Assembly: GCA_001051155.2 (NCBI GenBank)
Contig: JYIP02000013.1
Span: 372,001-436,000, forward strand
Source of the DNA: Chrysoporthe austroafricana
Taxonomy: Eukaryota; Ascomycota; Sordariomycetes; Diaporthales; Cryphonectriaceae
Reading direction: 5' to 3'
Length of the DNA stretch: 64,000 bases
Under the pieces are notes generated by a model. The model was not told the origin of the DNA and did not search any database. It worked only from the letters and a program-made list of their open reading frames with translations. Positions 36,081-47,674 of the stretch are shown in pieces (within the stretch, counting starts at the first letter, position 1; every line of letters starts with the position of its first letter). A program made the translations under genes and the position numbers.

Positions 36081-37574
36081 ATGTCACATTCCTGGGCCGT
36101 AGAGTCCCTCGTGGATAGGGCTGATGGGGTAGACTGCGATATTAACATAGGTAAACCCACCTGCCTGTCGAGAAGATGTCCGCGGGTGCGCATCATGTGG
36201 GCTAACGAATCCTCCAGGAGGGACGGGTCTCTCAGTAATATGGGTAATGGTGAGCCTGGCCCTCGCGACGGTCGGCACCCGTCTGTACACCCAGGCCCGC
36301 ATCACGAAGCAGCTCGGCCTCAGCGACTGGCTCATGCTCGTCTCCATGACCATCATCACCGCCTTCGCCGCCCTCATCAGCGTACAGTACCACTTCGGCT
36401 GGGGACGCCACCAGGCTTGCATCACGGACCTCGTGAAGCTCGAGACGCAGATCAAGTTCAACGTCGCCAGCCAGTCGTTCGGCATCATGGGGAGCACGTT
36501 CGGCAGGATGAGCTTCATCGTGTTCATGGTGGTCCTCTTCGGCAGCAGGACGTGGGTGCGGTGGACGCTGTGGGTCATGTTTGTTGCGCAAATCATTACC
36601 AACCTGGGAACCGTGATCGCGATATATGCGCAGTGCAAGGACCCCAGGGCCCTCTACATTTTCACCCTTTCCGATGCACAGTGCTGGCCTTCTTACGTGC
36701 AGACGGTGAGTGCCCCTTCTCGCCAGAGCTCTGGTGTCTATGTCGTCTGACCGCCCTCTGGCTAGTATCTCGGCTGGGCACACACTTCCTTCAATGGCGT
36801 CTGTGACCTCTTCCTCTCGATCCTGCCGGCAGCCATGGTGTGGAACCTGCACATGGCCACAAGGCTGAAGATCGGCGTGGCGATCCTGTTGGGCATGTCG
36901 GCGCTGTAAGCTTGGCATCCCCCCCCCCACAATTTCTCTGCGGAACTTCTAACACGCCATCCAGGGCTCTCGTGGGTCTCGTCATGAAGTGCGTCTACCT
37001 GAACGCGCTATCGTACACGGGAGACTACAGCTACAACACCGTGCCGATGTTCACGTGGATCATCGTCGAGGGGACACTCGTCGCGATCGCAGCCTCCGCG
37101 CCTTTCCTCAGACCGCTGTTCAGACACTCCTTCCCGACCACCCGAGGGACGAACGACCCCCGCTCATACGACCTCCCGCGCTATGCCGTGCAGACGGACT
37201 CGTCCGGCTTCAGCAAGCTGGGCAGCAAGGTGCGCACGAGCGTCAGGGCCGGCCCGGCGCCCCGCTATCCCGGCCTGACGGCGCTCGACGGCGGGAGCAG
37301 CGAAGAGGATATCGCGCTGGTCCTGCAACAGCAGCGGCACTCACAGAGCTGGCCGGAGATGACGCCGCAGACGCGGGGTATCGTTGTAAAGCAGGAATAC
37401 ACGGTCACGAGCGAGGCGAAGGGAGAGGGGTGGGAGAAGACACACGGTGCCGAGGCTGGGGTGGCTCGTGGCGGGGAGGTCCACCAGGGACGCCCCCGAA
37501 GCGAGCCGTCACTCACGAGCGATGGCGAGCTGGCACACTCGCCTGTCTCGGCATGGAGTAGGGACAAGTCGTGA
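36081..37574 (+). CDS. Fungal rhodopsin-domain seven-helix membrane protein (PTH11-like)
   Basis: Four exons: 36081-36150, 36236-36705, 36766-36905 and 36965-37574, with introns of 85, 60 and 59 bp, give 429 residues. The first intron carries GTAAAC and a CTAAC branch site about 30 bases before its AG. The start MSHSWAVES and the segment RLYTQARITKQLGLSDWLML are typical of the fungal rhodopsin-domain family. About seven hydrophobic helices fill residues 22-270, followed by a long hydrophilic cytosolic tail with acidic, Gly-rich and Ser-rich stretches. Members of this family are plasma-membrane proteins of mostly unknown ligand; some resemble the surface-sensing receptor PTH11. There is no CFEM domain. 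Confidence 0.87.
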
Positions 37575-38354
37575 TGCAGGCTTCACGCAGGGACGCGCGG
37601 AGACCTGTGCCCCTCCGCCTGGAGACCCCGTCGAGCCTGGAGAGCCTGGAGAGCCGCGAGTGATAGGCCGGGCCAAAAGACTCCCCGCGAGATTCTGCAG
37701 CGAGTGCCACTGCGAGGATTCAAGCTTAAGCGAGAGACCGGGGTGGGCATCGGGCGCGGGACCAGAAACAGTTGGAAATGCATGAGACTGCATTCCGCAC
37801 CAATGTGGCGGTGCGAAGGGGGCCCTGACTGCATCTCGGTTCGGCATGAGCCAGAACGTCGGCTCGGAGGAGGGCCCAGCTGCAGGCGAACTGCAGGGGC
37901 ACCAAGACCATCATTGGTGGTGATATGGCAGCAGGCGGATATGCACCCTCTTTGGGACGTCCCTTTGTACTGTATCCACGGACGTTTTACCTGTCTTAAA
38001 ACAGGAGTATTAGTGATTTCCGCTCTCCTATAGCATCGGCGTTGGGTGAATGCAATTAACAACATCTGCGAAATGAATGGAGTTTCGAAGTTGCCTGGTC
38101 TCGCGGAAGTCATGTTGGATCCGGGAAGGTCGGAATCCTCAGGTAAGCGGCGGGCCGTCTTTCTAGAAGCCGAAATAAAAGGGCGGATTTCTCTTCCCTG
38201 CCGAGCACACCGTGGTAACGCTGCATGGTTATGGTCCTGGGGTAATAGTTGCTGATCATCTCTTTCTCAACAGGGACCTGCAGGAAATATGGGGCGCATA
38301 GTCACCTAGTGAGATAGGGCCGAGGCCGAGGCCCTACCTTGACCAATACCCACC

Positions 38355-38594
38355 TTGTTCCGAAAGCAGACCAGCCCTCCACCCCTTCTCACCACCATTG
38401 CACACATAGGAGTAGAAGGTCCCCGCATTGTGGAACGGGGACGAGCCGGCGCAATCGCAGCTTGCCTCGAGATGCAAACGGCGGTGGCGACGCTCGAGGC
38501 ATGTGTGGAGTTGAACTCGTGGGCCAACCTGCTCCCTGTTAGCGACCAGCTTAGGCTGGGCCGTCTCCTGAACGAAGTTGAGATGAGGATGTAG
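38355..38594 (+). pseudogene. Possible coding remnant, unrecognised
   Basis: The second half of this frame reads like a real helical protein (for example AACLEMQTAVATLEACVEL, then LLPVSDQLRLGRLLNEVEM) and ends at a stop. There is no ATG start and no convincing upstream exon. It could be the last exon of a decayed gene or a chance frame. I do not recognise the family. Confidence 0.2.
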
Positions 38595-38753
38595 GCCAGT
38601 CTCCGCTTGAGATGATTCCTGCGCGGCGACTAGCCGGACCCGATGACACTGAGCCTCGTCAGCCACCCCCGCAGGCAATAATATCCTCAATAGCTCAGGA
38701 GCCGTCCCTGACCTGAGAATCATACTATGTAGTATTTCCCGGAGATTCGGCTC

Positions 38754-38792
38754 ACTATCGATGGGAGACGTAAATAGTTTCCCATCGATAGT
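38754..38792. repeat. Perfect 13-bp inverted repeat
   Basis: 38754-38766 (ACTATCGATGGGA) is the exact reverse complement of 38780-38792, with a 13-base loop. It lies about 395 bp upstream of the next start codon. It could be a transcription hairpin, a protein-binding site or the tips of a tiny element. Confidence 0.85.
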
Positions 38793-39186
38793 CCAGTTGT
38801 TACCTAGCGGACCCCCTGGATCTCTGGGCTAGGCCGCGGATAAACACGCCCTAGTCCGCCGCGCAGGCCAGCTTGCGGTGGCTAAAAGTTGGATATCACT
38901 GGCGAATTCCACACCCGGCCTGCCTCTGGTCTTGTCCCTTATCCTCCAGTCTTTCACATGCACAGGTCGTTGTGCCAAGCCTGACCGACGCGACTTACGC
39001 AGCACTGCAGCAAACTGCAGAAACCACAAGGCCATCACATCCACACCCTCATCTGTCACTTTTGCTGCCTGCGGTGGTGTTGTCGCCGAACACCACACCT
39101 GCCCGTCCGGTCTCGGCGTCACACAGTGCATGCGACCTCGTGTCCACAAGGCCCAACACGCGCGGAGAGAACGCTGGTGCACGCAG

Positions 39187-40309
39187 ATGAAGATGGCTTC
39201 CCGCCTGCGCTCCCTGCTCCTCCCGCTCACCGCCCTCCTCGCTACTGGCCCCGCCGCGGCGAACTGCACCAAGTTCCCTCTCCCAGTAACGGCCCTGCAC
39301 ACCTTCTCGGACCCAACATGGCTTGAGAACCTCGCAATCCGCAGCAATGGCGAGATCCTCACGACGCAGCTGGCCCCCTCACCCGCGCTCTACCAGGTCA
39401 ACCACCTCACCGGCACCCCGACGACCGTCGCGACCTGGAACGGTACCGAGTGGTTCGGTGCGCTGGGGATCGCGGAGACGAAGACCGATGTCTTCTACGT
39501 GATCCTGTCCGCCTTCTTCAACCAAAGCGATTTCGTCAAGACGAGTGGGGTCAACAGTATCTTCGAGGTGAACATGAACACGTTTGCGCTGGCAAGTGAC
39601 GGGGTCACGGTCGAGGAGAACGCGACGGTGACCCATGTGACGGACATTCCGGAAGCGGACTTCCTGAACGGGATGGCGACGCTGGATGACGAGCACATCT
39701 ACGTCGGCGATGTGTACAGCGGTGTCGTGTACCTGATCGACGTGACCACAGGAGACTGCCAGGTTGCGGTCAACAACACGCTGATGAAGTTCTCCGTGGA
39801 CGGGTCGACAGCACCCACGAATCTGGGCTCCAACGGGCTGAAGGTTCGTGACGGGTATCTCTACTGGACGAATACGGCACGCGGGTTCCTGGCGAGGATC
39901 GCGGTCGGGAGCGATGGCCTGCCCACTGGAGACGCCGAGGTGGTTGCGACGAACCTTCCGAGGGCAGACGACTTCCAGTTCCGGGAGGATGGCACGGTGT
40001 TTGTTGCGCAGAACCAGGAGGACACGCTCAGCGTCGCGTGGGGCGTTGAGCGCGGAGTTGAGGTCACTGCGCTGCCGATTGCCGGGAACAACATCTCGAC
40101 CATATTAGCCGGCGTGACGTCGCCGAAGTTTGGGAGGACCTCGACGGACAGCAACCGGCTGTATCTGTCGACGAGCGGCGGTGAGTGCCCCTGTTTGTAA
40201 CCCGGCTCCGTATGCACCGAAACTGACAAGTGTGACAGCACTCGGAGCACCTATAAACGGATCAGTGACTGTGGCTGGGACGATCTCCTACGTCGACATC
40301 AATTTCTAG
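39187..40309 (+). CDS. Secreted SMP-30/gluconolactonase-like beta-propeller protein
   Basis: Two exons, 39187-40180 and 40239-40309, separated by a 58-bp intron (GTGAGT to GACAG), give 354 residues. The N-terminus is a clear signal peptide (basic start, then LLLPLTALLATGPAAA, cleavage near AAA-NC). The rest repeats short beta-strand blocks of a six-bladed propeller (LENLAIRSNGEIL, FLNGMATLDDEHIYVGD, SNGLKVRDGYLYWTN, ADDFQFREDG), as in SMP-30/gluconolactonase/LRE-like proteins. Several N-glycosylation sites (NGT, NQS, NAT, NNT, NNIS) fit secretion. The natural substrate is unknown; many fungal members have no proven lactonase activity. Without splicing, the first exon would end in a stop 20 bases past the donor. 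Confidence 0.85.
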
Positions 40310-41729
40310 GTCAAGATAAAAGATCAGATGGGGCTTCCTGTACATAGGCCACGCGTCCGCACGCATACTAAAATGTAATAAATATTAACATGATACCACA
40401 AAAGCAATAATGGGGGAGAGACGAGGGGCCAACTGTCTGTCTGTCTGTCTCTGTGTGTGTGTGTGTGCTCGTTTCGATAGTCAGGACTTACTACTCCAGG
40501 GGCTGCCCCTCCATCTGCCGAGCAAAGCAGTCAGTCCGCCAGGTGCCAATCTTCCTGTGGTCGCGCGCCACAGGATGCGAAGATGCGCCGCCCATCAGCA
40601 TCCACCGCAAGCAGACGGCGAGGAGGTCAAGCTGGAGTATTCCACACCACGCGGGCCTGAAGGACCGCCCGCCTGGATCTGGATGGGGTCCATGCCATAG
40701 TAAGCCTCCCTGCTCCTCGCATGCCTCGAAGGATCTCTCTGGTCTGACCCAGGCATATTGGACATGTCAGCAACATGACCGATCCGGAATTTGCTCTCTC
40801 GAGACAGCAGAGGAATAAGAGCCTCGGCTTGTGGGCAAGAGGGACGCACGACCCGAGGCCTGACTGGGTCCTGGAATCCCGGGCGCGTGCGCCTGGAGTA
40901 TGATGTCGGTGGCCGCGGAGGGCAGCCGTGGGGCGCGTTATCGTTGTCGTATTTTCTCTGTCCCCATCTTTGATTTTTGATGCCTCGGCGCGGTTGTTCT
41001 GCTCACCCGTGGGCGGTATCTCCCGAGGTCCCCAGCAGAGAAAGAGAGAGAAAGAGACTCGGCTGTCACAAGCGTCCAGGCCTGGATGAAACCTCAACTC
41101 AACTGGACTGTCAGGCCTGGGCCTCAGGGTGGCCTGTGCTCTGCAGTTCGCCCGTAGGGCTGCATTAAGCACTGGCAGCCACTGGCAGCCTGGTGCGAGC
41201 CAGTGGCTTGGCACGATTGGTAGGCCCTCAGCATGTGCTGGCACGACTGGGTAGGCCCCCAGGGGCCCCCTGCAAGTGCACGTTCACGTCAGTGCGCGTC
41301 TGAGCTATCACGTCACTCAGCCTCTAGCTTCATGGTCAGCAGCAGCTCTCGGATTCCACCGTCCACGTCGACGCCATCCGAGGCTCGCCAGCCTGACCCC
41401 TACAGTTCCTGTTGAGCCTTCGACCTTGAGAGGACGAGCCTGCTCGCCTACAAAGCTTGCATCCTCACCCCTCTGCCCTGCAGCATCAGGCCTCCCCTGG
41501 CTGCCCCCTATCATCGTCTCGTTCAAGCTCCCGCCGGCCTGACCTCAGCGTTGCCGACGAGACCGTCCCCTGAGCTGTTCTGGTCTGGCGATCGAGAGCC
41601 TGGGAGGCCCAGGCACGAGAAGCACGCCAGTCGAGAAAGCGGAGGTGTACTGTAGGGTAGGATCGAGGTTGCTCCGCCGCCCTGTGGGAGAGACAGTGTG
41701 GCTGATCATCGCTGCAGATCCGGCTGTTG
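40310..41729. other. Intergenic spacer with microsatellite
   Basis: 1.4 kb without a supported gene. It contains a CTGT/TG microsatellite at 40433-40467. The last few hundred bases should hold the promoter of the acyl-CoA synthetase gene. Confidence 0.5.
40433..40467. repeat. CTGT/TG microsatellite
   Basis: Four CTGT units followed by a run of TG units, about 125 bases after the stop codon of the SMP-30-like gene. Confidence 0.9.
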
Positions 41730-44032
41730 ATGCCGCCGACCCTTCCAGGCCGTGTCTCGCCGTTACTTTTGGCAATTGCCGCCCTCTTAGCGATTATATC
41801 CTTCCTCGTCCTGCGTGTCTTCGATCTATCCTGCCCCTCCGCGAGCACAGCCTGCGACATGTCTACCCCCGAGAGCTGGCGACATGGCATTGGGCCGCTG
41901 TACATGATCTCCAAGCCGCCCTTCACCATCGAGGTCCCCGGCGCACCCGAGGTGGAGGGCGAGACCAAGCCGCGCATAAACCTCAAGGCCAAGGATGGCT
42001 TCTTCACGCGTCCCGAGCCGGATGTCGACACCGTGTTCCGCCTCGTCAAGCGCTCCGCCGAGAAGTACGCCAACGAGCGCTGTATCGGCACCCGTGAGCT
42101 GGTCGAGGTGCACGAGGAGGTCAAGAAGGTGCCCAAGATCATCGACGGCAGGAAGGAGATGGTCGAGAAGAAGTGGCAGTACTTTGAGCTCTCCGACTAC
42201 TCCTACATCACATATGCCGAGTACGAGACATACCTGCTGAACCTGGCCTCCGGACTGCGCAGCCTGGGCGTCGAGAGGGGCGACAAGGTGCACATGTTCG
42301 CCTCGACCAGCGCGAACTGGCTGGCTGTCGCGCACGCCTGCTCCTCCCAGACCTTCACCATCGTCACCGCTTACGATACGCTGGGTGTGGCCGGTGTGGA
42401 GCACACGATGGTCCAGAGCAGGCCCAAGGCTATGTTCACCGACCCCCATCTGTTCAAGACGGCCTCGGGCGCCCTGGAAAAGGCGGACTCCATCAAGATC
42501 GTCATCTACAACGACAAGTCCATCATGCAGCCCGTTCACCAGTCTGATATCGACTCCTTCAAGGCCGCCCACCCGAACGTGACCGTCCTGAGCGCATCCG
42601 AGCTCGCCTCCCTCGGCGAATCCAACCCCGTCCCTCCTTCCGCACCGTCTCCTGAGGATACCTACTGCATCATGTACACGTCCGGCTCGACCGGCCCTCC
42701 CAAAGGCGTGTCCATGACCCATGCGAACTTTGTCGCGGCGGTGGCTGGCTTCGTGGGCATCCTAGGGGACAGTGTTAGCACCAACGAGATGGTCCTGGCC
42801 TACCTGCCCCTCGCACACATCCTCGAGATGTGCATCGAGAACCTGGTGCTCTTCTTCGGCGCGACTATGGGCTACGGCAGCACGCGCACCCTGTCCGACG
42901 CGAACGTGAAGAACTGCGCTGGCGACATGCGAGCCTTCCGGCCCTCCCTCCTGGTTGGCGTGCCGCAGATTTGGGAGACCATCAAGAAGGGCGTCGTGAG
43001 TCGTGTCAATGGCTCCTCGCCCGTCGTCCGCGGCATGTTCTGGGGAGCCCTCGCCGCCAAGAGCTTCCTGGTCAGGCACAATCTGCCCGGGCAGACGATC
43101 TTCGACTCGCTCGTGTTTGGCCAAGTGCGCAAGCTCACTGGTGGCAATCTGCGGTTCATCGTCAACGGCGCCAGCGGCCTCTCCAAGGACACGGCGCACT
43201 TCATGTCCATGTTGTTGGCGCCCATGATCCAGGGCTACGGCCTCACCGAGACCGGCGGCAACGGCGCCGTGATGTCGCCTCAACAGTTCACGCTCAACGG
43301 ATCATGCGGTCCCCTGTCGCCCTCCATCGAGTGCAAGCTGGTCAGCATCCCCGAGCTTGACTATTCGACGAGCAGGACCCCGCCGCAGGGTGAGATCTGG
43401 GTCCGCGGGGGCCCGGTTCTCAAGGAGTACTTCATGAACCCGGAGGAGACCAAGAAGGCTATCACTCCGGACGGCTGGTTCAAGACGGGGGACATCGGCG
43501 AGTTCGACGAGTTCGGCCATCTCAAGCTCATCGACCGCGTCAAGAACCTCGTCAAGCTGCAGGGCGGGGAGTACATCGCGCTCGAGAAGCTGGAGTCCGT
43601 CTACCGCAGCTCCAAGGCCGTCCAGAACATTATGGTGCACGGCGACAGCGAGCACCCGCGACCGATCGCCGTCATCCTCGTCAACGAGCCCGCCGTTAAA
43701 GATATCGCAAGGGCGGCCGGTGCCGACCCGGACGAGCACGGCATGCTGAAGGACAAGAGGGTTACCGACGCCGTGCTGAAGGGCCTGTTGGCGCAGGCGA
43801 AGGCAGCCGGCTTCAGCACACTGGAGATGGTGGTTGGCGTGGTGTTGACCGACGACGAGTGGACGCCGCAGAATGTAAGTTCTCGTCGAATGGCAGGCGG
43901 AGCCAGGGGGGATGACTTGAGTGTTGCTGACAATGACCGCAGGGTCTAGTTACGGCTACCCAGAAGTTGAACCGCCGCGCGTGTAGGGAGAAGTATCACG
44001 CGGAAATTCAAGCGGCGTTCAATTCGGTTTGA
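41730..44032 (+). CDS. Long-chain fatty acid-CoA ligase (acyl-CoA synthetase)
   Basis: Two exons, 41730-43874 and 43943-44032, with a 68-bp intron (GTAAGT to CCGCAG) near the end, give 744 residues. The enzyme activates fatty acids with ATP and CoA. Visible signatures are the AMP-binding P-loop YTSGSTGPPKG near residue 316, YGLTETGG near 502, and GWFKTGDIGEF followed by DRVKNLVKLQGGEY near 581-615, the fatty-acyl-CoA-synthetase signature. SKPPFTIEVPGAPEVEGET is a usual N-terminal block of fungal Faa-type enzymes. In front of it the model has about 30 extra residues forming a hydrophobic helix (LLLAIAALLAIISFLVL), which suggests membrane anchoring. If the Met 44 codons later is used, the helix is absent. 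The usual fungal C-terminus is restored only by splicing the last intron. Confidence 0.93.
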
Positions 44033-44500
44033 ATGCGAGTCTAAAAATCCGCCGCTTCCTACGAAGGTCCTTTCAAAAGGCCGGAAGTGTGTTTCCGCCT
44101 TCCTACCCGCTCGCGAGCCACGCCGATCTCGTCCCGCAAACTCCTCCGTCGACAAAAGTATGGTCTTGTTTTGTCAAATACGGCGCACTGGTCGTTCCGA
44201 GCAGTGCAGACCTGGAGTCGACCGGCTGTGGGAGAAACGGTATGTGGAGTACCAAAGGGTGATAGATACGGTCTCGGCGTTTAGGTCTGTCATGATGCTC
44301 GCTGGAGTTGGGGGACCTGTCCTGCCATTTGTCCGTATCACCTACATACTTTCTGCCGAATAAATTTATATGCTATAGATATGGAACAAGAGGGCGAATG
44401 CCAAGGCGGATATCGAACGCTCCTTCGACTCTATACATGCTATGCTGAAATCCAAACAACGGCTTCCCTCCTTTCCTCCTTTTCCCCCTCCGTCCCTTTC
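44033..44500. other. Convergent 3' spacer
   Basis: 468 bp between the stop codons of two convergent genes (acyl-CoA synthetase and deubiquitinase). It should carry both polyadenylation regions. No gene is seen. Confidence 0.6.
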
Positions 44501-47500
44501 CTATACCAACCCGATGTCTTTACGCTGATAAAATACCATATACGCGTCCATGCCCGCCTGCCGCTGCAGCAAGTTCTTGGTCAGCCCGATGGGCTGGATC
44601 CGCGAGTCGTCCGCGATGCGCCACTCGTCCGGGCCGCCGTCGCGGATGATGGAGATGTAGTGGCCGCCGAGCAGCTGGCCGCCGTGCTGCACGACGGCGT
44701 AGGCGTCGTACTTGAAGGGCTTGGTGAAGTGGTGGTCGGCGATGGTCGCCGCGGCGGGCGAGGTGAGCGGCTGGTCGGTGGTGGCAAGCAGGGACGAGTA
44801 CGGCTGCTGGCCCTGGATGCTGTAGGGGGTGAGGTCGAGGTCGCGGTGCGGGAAGTCGATGAAGACGCTGTTCTTGCGCATCCGGTTCTCGAAGCGGCCG
44901 AAGACGATGCACAGGAGGTCCGGGAGGCGCGCGAACCTCGGCGTCCGGCGGCACGCCCCCGTGCGCCCGCAGCCGTCACACTTGTAGTCATCCAGGGCCT
45001 CGGCCGAGAAGTAGTTGCTGAGGAGGCCCTCGATGGACTGCGGCTGGTTGGTCTCCGGGAGGGAGAGGACGAGGTGGTTCTTGGGCGGATCGACGCGGTA
45101 GGCCACGTGCCCGCACCTGTCGCAGCGCGTGATGAGACACTCGAGCGTCTGCCAGTATTTGTCTATGATGGAGTTGTTGGCCTGGCTGTAGAGATTCCAG
45201 ATGTCCACGGCGCCCTCGAGGATCGATTTGTTGCTGGGTGGCGGCGGCAGTATCTCGTCGGGGCGGTCACGGTGCTGGTTCGTCTCGTCCGACAGCTCCG
45301 TAAATATCCTGACCAAGAACTCATGTGCGTCCATCTGTTTGTCGCCGCCAAGAATCTGGTCTTCTGGCCGTTGCCCCCTGAAGCCCTTGGACGTAATTTG
45401 CCGCAAGTATCGCTATTCTGGGTCAGCATCCGGCACCATACTGATTGAGAACAGCGAGCCCCCTCCACGTCCGAAAATTAAAGTGATTCTCCCAATCTTG
45501 AGCAGGAAAATCCCTATCGACGGACATCAAAGCCTTGTATTGTGTAAACAGTCCAAGAGAGAACATAACTTGGACGTCGGAGAAGAATCTGGATGTCTAT
45601 GAAGGTAGACTTCAGGCATCAAGAGGGCTTCCAAAGTCTCGTCGGGGACTGCCTTGCCAGACGAATGAACCCAGGGGAGCGGTATATCATAGAATAAACT
45701 TACCATCAGCGTGTCTGCCGTCATAACAAACTTGGCAGTTCCCATCCAAAGGAACAAGTTCGACAGTATCTTGATCAAGAGCTGCGGCGGTTGTATCTGC
45801 TCGTCGGCTTTCTTCTGCGGCTTGTACAGGTTCTGCCAGGCCTGCGAGAAGAGCTCCTCGCCGAAGCCGCCCGAGGCGAAGAGCGCCTGCAGGGTACTGT
45901 TTGCATAGCACCAGTTCCCGGGGTTCCGGAGCCCGATGGCCCTTCTGCGGGCGGCTGTGTCGGTCCTCGTGATGACCTTGGTGGTGGAGGTGCCCTGCTC
46001 GTCGTCTGGCGGCTGCAGCCCTGTGAAGCTCCGGCGTGGGACCGCGGGCGGCGGTCTTGCGGGCTCGGACGGCAGCAACGGATAGTCTGCAGGCCTATGG
46101 TGGTGGGGGGGAGGCGGCGGTGGTACTATCTTCACAGGTGGCGGCTTAATCTCCACCCCATTCGTCCTGACGGGCGATGTCATAGATTCCTGGATAGGTG
46201 GGTAGCGCGTGAGGAAGTCGCTGACGCTCCTGACCGCCGTCCAGTCCTGCCCGTTGGTGGCGTCCTCGTCGTCCTGCTTGGGCTTCTCCAGTTTCTCCTC
46301 CCACCGCCGCGCCTCTTCGGCATCCTGGATCGGCTTGATCGGTGCTTTCAACCAAGGTTTGTCGTAGGTCGACTTCTTCCTCTTGTGCGAAGAGGTCTGG
46401 AGGGAATTGCGGCCTATCATGTCTGACCACGCGTCCAGCCCGCCCTTCAGCAGCTTGGGATGCTTCGATGCAGGGTCTCCCTCGGGGTAGTCGAAATCTG
46501 CCAGCACCGAGAACATCTTTGCCGCGGGGCTGGTACGGTCCAAGCCGAGGCCCTGTGAGTTCTGGTCATAGATGACGACCATGTCAAATTCGTGGCGCTT
46601 CTCGAAGAGCATCTTCTCCTCCACCGACCCGACCTCCATGGAGTCCTCCACGTCCGAGGCTTCTATGTGGGGCCGCTGGATGATTTCGGATTCGATACAT
46701 ATGGTTGCCGACGAGAAGATGTGCCCGTCCTCAAAGTTGGCGCGGGACCGAACGTCTATCAGCAGGATGCGGTAGTGGGCGGTCCTCTGAAAGCTGAGCA
46801 GGTCCTGGACGGTGATGACGTCCCCGTCCGGAAGAGCCGGCCGTTTCGTCGGGAGGGGTGGGGCTGGGGATGAGGTGACGGGCTGGCCGTTCGGCGCGGG
46901 GTCTGCTGCTGAGGGCTTATTTGGGCTCGGGGAGGCGGGTTTCGAGGGGAAGAAGGCGGCGGACGAGCTCGTCCGGCTGAACATGCCGCGCGGCGTGCTG
47001 GAGGGCAAATCCGCAGCCTCGTTGGACAGGTTGCCCCTGGCGGGGCTGTAGATGGCATCCGGGACCTTGGGCATCAGGCTGAGCACCGAGTCGACCGACG
47101 TCCTCAGCTTGGGAGGCTTGGGGGGCACCTGCGGCCCGACCTTGGCGGGCGTCGTGGTCACGGACGGCACGGCCGGCCTGGGGGCTGGCGCTCCGGCCTC
47201 CGAAGCCGGAACAGGTTTCGGCGGCGAGGGCCGGGACAGCGGGGGGAACGAGGCCCTCGCCGGGGTGGGCCGCACGCCGGACTTGGCGTTGTCCTCCTTG
47301 ATGATCTCCTTGATTTTCTCGAAGGTGTCGTAGGACGAGGAAAGCTGGTCCGTGATGCGCTTGCAGCGCTGGCTGTACGCGCCCTCGGCATAGCTCCGGT
47401 GCTGCGGGATGACCTTGATGGCGAGGGTGAGGGCTGCGACGAGTTAGATGAAACGCTCTCAAGGAAAAGCTGCGCACGGCGGGGACGTCTTTGGCCCACC

Positions 47501-47674
47501 CTTGATATAGGCCTCAAGGGCGTTGTCGAGGCGGCCGCTGGACACGCTGGCCCGGGCCAGGTTGGCGGCCGCCTCGGCCTCATCGATGAGGCTGCTCAAG
47601 GGCTTGGAGACGGAGGCGATGGCGGCTCCGTCATCCGGGCCGCGCACGAGGTCGGAGAAATGCCTGTACGGCAT
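44501..47674 (-). CDS. Ubiquitin-specific protease with rhodanese domain (Doa4/Ubp5/USP8-like)
   Basis: Exons in transcript order 47674-47500, 47433-45704 and 45412-44501 give 938 residues. Intron 1 is 66 bp with a CTAAC branch site. Intron 2 is 291 bp, long for this organism. The N-terminus (SLIDEAEAAANLARASVSSGRLDNALEAYIK) resembles the USP8/MIT-type helical domain. A rhodanese domain spans about residues 261-395 with Asp in the position of the catalytic Cys (VVIYDQNSQ), as in the inactive rhodanese of this family. The protease Cys box is GLRNPGNWCYANS (Cys near residue 567), and the His box is YDAYAVVQHGGQLLGGHY. Two CxxC pairs (CDRC, CDGC) form the zinc ribbon. Relatives remove ubiquitin from endosomal cargo at ESCRT. 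The upstream neighbour is Vps27, same strand. Confidence 0.88.

Larger units (their letters stand above)
37575..39186. other. Intergenic region, possible gene remnant
   Basis: 1.6 kb with no firmly supported gene. It holds a short protein-like frame at 38355-38594 and a perfect 13-bp inverted repeat at 38754-38792. The last 300 bases should include the promoter of the SMP-30-like gene. Confidence 0.45.

Noticed and set aside
41826..42722. Minus-strand frame of 298 codons
   Set aside because: Antisense shadow of the acyl-CoA synthetase.
25799..44032. Secondary-metabolite cluster built around the monooxygenase, SMP-30-like protein and acyl-CoA synthetase
   Set aside because: There is no polyketide, peptide or terpene backbone enzyme, and a gene-free 8 kb separates the monooxygenase from the others.
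44381..45448. Plus-strand frame of 355 codons
   Set aside because: Antisense shadow of the last exon of the deubiquitinase, which has unmistakable motifs on the minus strand.
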